Source: Chloroflexota bacterium
Lineage (GTDB): Bacteria > Chloroflexota > UBA11872
NCBI GenBank assembly: GCA_026707585.1
Contig: JAPOWQ010000062.1
Span: forward strand, 53,460 to 117,459
Length of the DNA stretch: 64,000 nucleotides
Reading direction: 5' to 3'
Below the pieces are notes generated by a model. That model was given only the letters and a program-made list of their open reading frames with translations, was not told the DNA's origin and searched no databases. The position numbers and the translations under genes are program-made. This document shows, piece after piece, positions 59,294-64,000 of the stretch (position 1 is the stretch's first letter; each line of letters opens with the position of its first letter).

Positions 59294-61246
59294 ATGTCTC
59301 CAACTCGAGCGTCAGTCTCCGTGGTCGCTGCGCAGGTGCGCACCCTGCCTGCCCTTCGATTCGTGGCCATGGCCGCCATGGCGGCTCTCGTTGCCCTGGC
59401 CTTCACGGTCTTTGGATCCGCAGGGCGGGCTTCGGCGGTCCAGGCGGACTGCGAGTTTGTGCTCGGCTTTGGGGCGCTTCAGGCCATGGCGCCGAGCACG
59501 GTTGGCGCGTGCGTGGAGAACGAGCAGCACGATGCGAGCGACGGGATGACACGCCAGCAGACTTCAAGCGGTGTTCTGCTCTGGGATAAGGCGACAAATT
59601 GGACGGGCTTTACGGATGGCTACCGGACGTGGGTCAACGGCCCGGAGGGGCTGCAGGCACGCCTGAGCATTGAGCGATTCGACTGGGAGCCGGCAGCAAT
59701 TGCCCTGGGGGCTACCGCTGAGGCGGACGCGGCGACGCTTGCGTATGTGTCGGCAGCGATTGCCGCGTACGAGCAGGACGGCCTGGACGCAACCGTGGCG
59801 CGCTACAACAGCGAGGCAAGTATCGAAGGCGGCCGCTCGCTGATGATGGTGGACCGATCGTCCTTGACACTGCTGGCCGCACCGATCTTCCGAAACCTGG
59901 TGGGAGCCACGCTGCCCAGGGGTCACTCGCTCTTGCGGGTCATTCAGGTCGTTAATGAAGACGGGGGTTGGGTGAACCACCTGCAGACGAATCCCGTAAA
60001 CGGTCAGCGCGAACCCCGACGCAGCTACTTCGTGCTCCACGACGGCATCGTCTTCAGCTCAGGGCACTTCTCGGTGCGGGCGGACCTGGCGGGCGTTATC
60101 CGGGAGTACGTGAGCAACGCGATCGGGCGGTACCGGACGCAGGGCCTCGACTCGACCATCTCCTTCTACAACAGTGATGCGAGTGTCGACGGCTACCTGT
60201 ACCTGTTCCTGATGGACGCGGACGACACCTACCTGGCCCATCCGATCTTTCCTCACCTGATCGGGACCGACATTAAGGATGTCGTTGGATCGAACGGCTA
60301 CGAGCTTGGCAAGGAAATCGCCAAGGCCACGCCGGAGGGGCACTGGGTCGAGTACCCGTGGCCGAATCCGGCCACAGGCCGCGAAGAGCCCAAGACGGCA
60401 TGGGTGGTGCGACACGAGGGCCTGATCTTCGCGTCGGGGTACTACACGCCGGACCCGAGCGCGGAACCGCCGGCCTGGATTGGCGCGGATCCACGCGAGT
60501 ACACCGTGGAATACGTGCAACAGGCCATTGCGCGGTATGACCGTGACGGCCTGGAGTCGATGACGAACTTCTACAACAGCACGGCGGCGTTTGAGGGGCA
60601 GTTCTACCTGTTTGCGATGGATGCGAACGACATCTATTTCGTCCATCCGCTCTTCCCGCGACTGATCGGCACGGACATCAAGAACGTGGTCGGGTCGGAC
60701 GGGTTTGAGCTGGGCAAGGCGATCGCCGCAGCAACGGAGGAAGGCGTATGGGTCGAGTACCTGTGGCCGCATCCGGTGACGCTGCAGGAGGCGCCGAAGG
60801 TCACGTTTGCCATTCGACACGACGGCCGGATCTTTGCCTCGGGCTATTACCCGGTGGCCGACGATCCGGCAGCCGCGACGATGGCATACGTGCAGGCGGC
60901 GATCGAGCGGTATGAGCGCGACGGCCTGGAAGCAACTGTTGCGTACTACAACAGCAGAGAGAGCTTTGACGGCGCGTCATTCCTGTTCCTGATTGATGAG
61001 AACGACCTCTACCTGGTCAACCCGTTGATTCCGCAACGGATCGGAACCGACGTGAAGTTGGTGAGGGCACGCGGCCTGGACGGCATGGTCTACAACTATG
61101 GCGAGCAAATCGCGAGTGTGACCGAAGAGGGCGGCTGGTTCAGCAACCTGCGGCCGTCGGCCCAGGGAAGCGGCAGCGCCACCCACGTGTGGGCTATTCG
61201 GCACGACGGGCTGATCTTCGGGTCGGCGTATTTTGACGATGAGTAG
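59294..61246 (+). CDS. Secreted protein with four tandem Cache-type repeats
   Basis: 650-aa exported protein. A signal peptide (ALRFVAMAAMAALVALAFTVFGSAGRASA) is followed by a short Cys-containing region and four repeats starting near residues 149, 270, 405 and 530. Each begins Y-V-x-x-A-I-x-x-Y-x-x-x-G-L-x-x-x-x-x-x-Y-N-S. Repeats 2-4 continue with F-L-x-D-x-x-D-x-Y-x-x-x-P-x-x-P-x-x-I-G-T-D-x-K; the first lacks this I-G-T-D block. All four units then have a G-x-W block and V-x-R/L-H-D/E-G-x-I-F-x-S-G. This is a single-Cache (sCache_2-like) pattern. Cache domains normally bind small ligands in chemoreceptors or kinases, but no output domain or second membrane helix follows. ATG 59294 is chosen over 59243. 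Confidence 0.8.
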   Translation: MSPTRASVSVVAAQVRTLPALRFVAMAAMAALVALAFTVFGSAGRASAVQADCEFVLGFGALQAMAPSTVGACVENEQHDASDGMTRQQTSSGVLLWDKATNWTGFTDGYRTWVNGPEGLQARLSIERFDWEPAAIALGATAEADAATLAYVSAAIAAYEQDGLDATVARYNSEASIEGGRSLMMVDRSSLTLLAAPIFRNLVGATLPRGHSLLRVIQVVNEDGGWVNHLQTNPVNGQREPRRSYFVLHDGIVFSSGHFSVRADLAGVIREYVSNAIGRYRTQGLDSTISFYNSDASVDGYLYLFLMDADDTYLAHPIFPHLIGTDIKDVVGSNGYELGKEIAKATPEGHWVEYPWPNPATGREEPKTAWVVRHEGLIFASGYYTPDPSAEPPAWIGADPREYTVEYVQQAIARYDRDGLESMTNFYNSTAAFEGQFYLFAMDANDIYFVHPLFPRLIGTDIKNVVGSDGFELGKAIAAATEEGVWVEYLWPHPVTLQEAPKVTFAIRHDGRIFASGYYPVADDPAAATMAYVQAAIERYERDGLEATVAYYNSRESFDGASFLFLIDENDLYLVNPLIPQRIGTDVKLVRARGLDGMVYNYGEQIASVTEEGGWFSNLRPSAQGSGSATHVWAIRHDGLIFGSAYFDDE

Positions 61247-61287
61247 CGGCTAGGTCGGCGCACTCCCACCGGGGAGCGACCTGCGAA

Positions 61288-61326
61288 GAGCCTCGCCGGC
61301 GGCATCCACCGCTGGCGAGGCTCTTT
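61288..61326 (+). terminator. Rho-independent terminator
   Basis: GAGCCTCGCC (61288-61297) pairs with GGCGAGGCTC (61314-61323), extended internally by GCGG/CCGC, and is followed by TTT. It lies 42 bp after the Cache-protein stop codon. Confidence 0.8.
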
Positions 61327-61555
61327 CATGCGAGGTGCAGCAGTCAGCCGCCTGGACTGACTGAGCTGGTGCGCCGCGAGCACCTAGATACCGCGAGCGC
61401 CACACACCGCCAAGAACGGCCAACAGGGCCCGCCCAGACCGATCCACGGAGCCAGCTCTCCGGCCGCCGCGGCGAGCGGCCTCTCAGCCCGCCTCGGCAC
61501 AGGACTCTGGGAGAGACCCGAGCCAGCCGCCAGCGCCCAGAATCAGTCCGCGACG

Positions 61556-63289
61556 CTAGGTCGCCTGACCAGAGACATGTCTTTCAACGCGGCAGGTCAC
61601 AATATCGACTCCGTAGTACTTTCGATGATGAACCGACGACGCGTAGTGCCGCAGCAGCATTGTCGAGAGTTGGTGCGCGTCGTCGAGCGACACCTGGTCG
61701 CCGACCAGGGCCATCTGGTCTTCGATATTTCCTTCGATATCTTCACGCGAGTACACGATCAATTCAATCTCGGCCGCATCGCCGTCCGGATGAACCGAGG
61801 CACTCAGGCGTCGCGCTTGATCAGAATCATCCTCGCCGGTTTGATCCAAGAGCGTAAGCAGAACCTCCTCGACAGCCAGATTCAATCGCATCCTGGCCGA
61901 GTCACTCCAGCGGTGCCTGGAAGCAAACGCCTGCAGAAACTCGGAGACATCGGTCACTGACGAAAGCGTTAGGTCAACAACGAGCCTGCGACGCCAGAAG
62001 CCTCTGAGGCCGGTGGCCACGGTCATACCGATGGCCGTAACCCCACCCACAATGATGGTATTGCCCAGCAAGTCGCCCCAGATTCCATCGCTCAACCGGC
62101 CAAAGCTGGCTGCTGAGATACCGAGCACCATGGAAACTCCGACAATGACGGCCTTTCGGTAATCCATTGGCGAATTAAAGACTGCCTTGGATCCCTCGAT
62201 AAAGAGAAGTCCAAATATGATGATGAACACGGCGGCAACGACCGAGTCGGGAGTCGCGGCCAGAATGGCAACAACCTTGGCGAACGGCGCAATCAAGATC
62301 GTCAGAAGCCCGAGATAGATTCCAACACTTCGAGCGGCAATTCCGGTAAAGCCAATGTAAACGGCGGTCGACGACCAGGGGGCGGACACGGGTAGCGTGC
62401 CCAGGAGTCCCGTCAGGAGGGTCGTGGCTCCGTATAGATTCAGACCGCTCTGGATTCTCCTGAAGTCGAGGGCCGCCGGGTTGCGGTATGACGCGCGGTT
62501 GATTATGGAGAGATCGCCGACGACTTTCAGAAACGCGGTGAGCTTAACGACCAGAAAGGCCGGAAGTAGCGACCAAAACTGTATTTCGAAGTCGAGTCCC
62601 TGCAGCGGCCACTGTAAGTCCGTGACGCTTAGCCAGGGTGCATCCACAATCTGTTCTGCGTCGTAGAGGCCCATCGGAACAGCCACGGCCAGACCCGAAG
62701 CGACAGCGATCGGCAGCGTCCAGAGGCGTCGCGCCTCCGACGACTGCACGGCGCCCCAGAGACCCGCGGCGAGAGCCACGACTCCCGGCACCAGAACGAA
62801 GCCCGAGTCGCCCAATGAGTGGCTGATCGTCCGGTCCACAAAGAATGGCACGGCCGAGGCCGCGACGAGCATGATGACGATTCCGCTGACGGTTGGCGTG
62901 AATACACGACGGAGCGAGGCAAGCCGCGAGACAAGCAGGAATTGGAGAAGGGTTGAAGTAATGACCAAGCTGGCCAAGAGGGCCGGACCGCCTCGAGCCA
63001 GGGCCAGAACCGACACGGCAAGGAGAGGGACGTTTAAGTTGGTAACAACGAGCCCACCCGATCCCATATAGCGAAACGGAAAGGCATGCAGAACGATGCT
63101 TAAACCGGAGATTGCAAGCCCAGTGAAAGTAGCCCAAGCCAGATAGTTGTCCGATTCTCCCGAGGCCCGAACGACAAATGTCGTGAGTAGAACGACGCTA
63201 ATCGTATTCGGAACGAATATCAGAAGAGCCGCGCCGAGCGCCTGGCGGGGTGGGCACTTCTCGGCCGGCTCGTAGCGCATGCTTTTCAT
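61556..63289 (-). CDS. NCS2-type permease fused to a GHKL-ATPase-like domain
   Basis: 577-aa membrane protein. Residues about 15-440 form 12-14 transmembrane helices in the pattern of xanthine/uracil (nucleobase:cation symporter-2) permeases, with YMGSGGLVVTNLNVPLLA near helix 3 and LLGTLPVSAPWSSTAVYIGFTGIAARSVG in place of the usual G-x-x-x-T motif region. After a basic cytoplasmic turn (RGFWRRRLVVD), about 130 soluble residues begin LTLSSVTDVSEFLQAFASRHRWSDSARMRLNLAVEEVLLTLLDQ, which resembles the N-box of SpoIIAB/RsbW-type GHKL ATPases. This C-terminal fusion is unusual. Substrate and partner are unknown. Confidence 0.75.
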   Translation of the reverse strand: MKSMRYEPAEKCPPRQALGAALLIFVPNTISVVLLTTFVVRASGESDNYLAWATFTGLAISGLSIVLHAFPFRYMGSGGLVVTNLNVPLLAVSVLALARGGPALLASLVITSTLLQFLLVSRLASLRRVFTPTVSGIVIMLVAASAVPFFVDRTISHSLGDSGFVLVPGVVALAAGLWGAVQSSEARRLWTLPIAVASGLAVAVPMGLYDAEQIVDAPWLSVTDLQWPLQGLDFEIQFWSLLPAFLVVKLTAFLKVVGDLSIINRASYRNPAALDFRRIQSGLNLYGATTLLTGLLGTLPVSAPWSSTAVYIGFTGIAARSVGIYLGLLTILIAPFAKVVAILAATPDSVVAAVFIIIFGLLFIEGSKAVFNSPMDYRKAVIVGVSMVLGISAASFGRLSDGIWGDLLGNTIIVGGVTAIGMTVATGLRGFWRRRLVVDLTLSSVTDVSEFLQAFASRHRWSDSARMRLNLAVEEVLLTLLDQTGEDDSDQARRLSASVHPDGDAAEIELIVYSREDIEGNIEDQMALVGDQVSLDDAHQLSTMLLRHYASSVHHRKYYGVDIVTCRVERHVSGQAT

Positions 63290-63435
63290 CCAGCTTTATG
63301 CGTCGGGGGCGTAGCGGAGAGGGAAGCTAAGCGACGCATTCCGAATTCCGGCGCATGTTAGCAGCGTCCAAATGACGCCTCCCCGCCACGATTCGAGATG
63401 CGGGATTCTGCAGCGGTCCGTGACCGGTGTGGGCG

Positions 63436-63621
63436 CTAGCGCCAGTCGAGGGCGACGCCCCAGTAATGGTCCGGCTGGTTGAGGAGGCCGTCGTAGCCGG
63501 CGCCGATCTGGCTGGCAGGGAGGCGATGGGAAATGAGTTCGGCCAGGCGGAGGCGTCCGGACGAGACGAGGTTGAGGATGGTGCGGGCGTTGCCGGCGAT
63601 GGATCGGGGATGTCCCCGGGT
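63436..63621 (-). pseudogene. Zinc-type alcohol dehydrogenase C-terminal relic
   Basis: The frame reads GHPRSIAGNARTILNLVSSGRLRLAELISHRLPASQIGAGYDGLLNQPDHYWGVALDWR then stop. This matches the C-terminal end of medium-chain zinc-binding dehydrogenases (L-x-x-S/A-G-x-L-x-L-x-x-L-I-T/S-H-R-x-P, then a Y-x-x-L segment and a final G-V-x-L-D-W). The upstream catalytic and Rossmann domains are absent and are replaced by unrelated sequence in the same frame. It is a decayed gene. Confidence 0.65.
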
Positions 63622-63792
63622 CGGGATTACAACCTTGGCTTGCCAAACTGTGAGTGGGGCAGAGACGCGCCCAATCCTCCGCCTAAGAACTAATTGTCTA
63701 TAACAATACTTCAAGACCAAATATCCCTTGCACGCAGTAGCCAGGGGCGCTAGACTTCCATAGGACACCGGCGCGTGTGCGACGCATGCGTT

Positions 63793-63851
63793 GTACAACC
63801 CGGCGGCCCCGGACGGGTCGCTGGCGCTGCCGGTGTCGTAACGGGTTGTAC
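63793..63851. repeat. Inverted repeat with 10-bp arms
   Basis: GTACAACCCG (63793-63802) and CGGGTTGTAC (63842-63851) are perfect complements 39 nt apart, 44 bp upstream of the final ORF. It may form a stem in that gene's leader or be an operator pair. Confidence 0.5.
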
Positions 63852-63895
63852 GTCAAGCGGTTCATTCGGGGTCGCTTGCTACCCAAGGGGTCTTT

Positions 63896-64000
63896 ATGAG
63901 ACATGTATTCAGTATGTGTATGGCGCTCAGTGCCTTTCTCTGTCTCGCAATTATTGCCGCTGGAGATTCGCATAGTGTCCGGTACACACCGTCGAATGAA
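63896..64000 (+). CDS. Partial secreted-protein gene at window end
   Basis: ATG 63896 is preceded by AAGGGG at a 5-nt spacing and opens 35 codons to the window edge. The sequence MRHVFSMCMALSAFLCLAIIAAGDSHS is a signal peptide followed by SVRYTPSNE. Product cannot be told from this fragment. Confidence 0.6.
   Translation, partial: MRHVFSMCMALSAFLCLAIIAAGDSHSVRYTPSNE

Overview
This 64 kb window is a high-GC (mostly mid-60s percent by eye) bacterial chromosome segment with short intergenic gaps and many GTG or TTG starts. Six Gfo/Idh/MocA oxidoreductases, a sulfatase, a CehA/McbA-type hydrolase, a CocE-type hydrolase, short lipoproteins and families of dispersed intergenic repeats suggest an environmental heterotroph. 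A Chloroflexota (SAR202/Dehalococcoidia-like) origin is my best guess, but no rRNA or other phylogenetic marker is present, so this is inference only.

Layout. 0-2.35 kb: a large serine recombinase whose 3' end runs into the 3' end of a tRNA-Pro(CGG) gene, probably the edge of a mobile element lying to the left. 2.5-10.7 kb: sugar and polyol metabolism, with two tandem near-identical Gfo/Idh/MocA genes, a radical SAM protein, two further dehydrogenases, a sugar-phosphate isomerase, a NIPSNAP protein and an ornithine-cyclodeaminase-like enzyme. 10.7-13.9 kb: a compact dop-pup-pafA cassette with a 58-codon Pup gene ending Gly-Gly-Gln and no proteasome or ARC/Mpa gene in view. 14-27 kb: a five-bladed propeller protein, a MarR regulator and FabZ-like dehydratase flanking a perfect 28-bp palindrome, a D-2-hydroxyacid dehydrogenase, a HAD phosphatase, a ubiD-orf-ubiA-ubiX quinone cluster, a K+ channel, an amidohydrolase, an SDR, a Tat-exported amine oxidase and a threonine-synthase-like enzyme. 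27-31 kb: CocE hydrolase and aldo/keto reductase separated by a 100-bp-periodic repeat array.

31.2-37.2 kb is an accessory island, AT-richer over its first 3 kb. It carries an N6-adenine methyltransferase with a nuclease-like N-terminus, a DUF5343-like protein and a HEPN (R-N-x3-H) protein behind a promoter with a perfect 20-bp palindrome; this looks like an anti-phage system. 37.5-43.4 kb: small coiled-coil membrane proteins, a CehA-type metallohydrolase, a 26-bp-arm perfect hairpin and a secreted Cys-repeat/FN3 protein. 43.7-49.3 kb: a second accessory zone with a Phd-like relic, a Schlafen/AlbA_2 protein followed by a small ORF interrupted by TGA, a methyltransferase, a DUF433/truncated-toxin pair, and a HepT toxin with a catalytically degenerate MNT partner, all set among repeats.

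49.3-64 kb: a sulfatase carrying an in-frame copy of an intergenic repeat, a cytochrome c lipoprotein, a Gfo/Idh/MocA gene, and a peroxiredoxin-like lipoprotein split by an in-frame UGA that is best read as selenocysteine (a SECIS-like hairpin lies 14 nt downstream). These are followed by another Gfo/Idh/MocA gene, a flavin reductase-like protein, lipoproteins, an MBL hydrolase, a secreted four-Cache-repeat protein, an NCS2-type permease fused to a GHKL-ATPase-like domain, an alcohol-dehydrogenase relic, and a signal-peptide ORF that runs off the end.

The most notable items are the proteasome-free pupylation cassette, the selenoprotein peroxiredoxin, the HEPN/methyltransferase island, and the repeat inserted in frame in the sulfatase.
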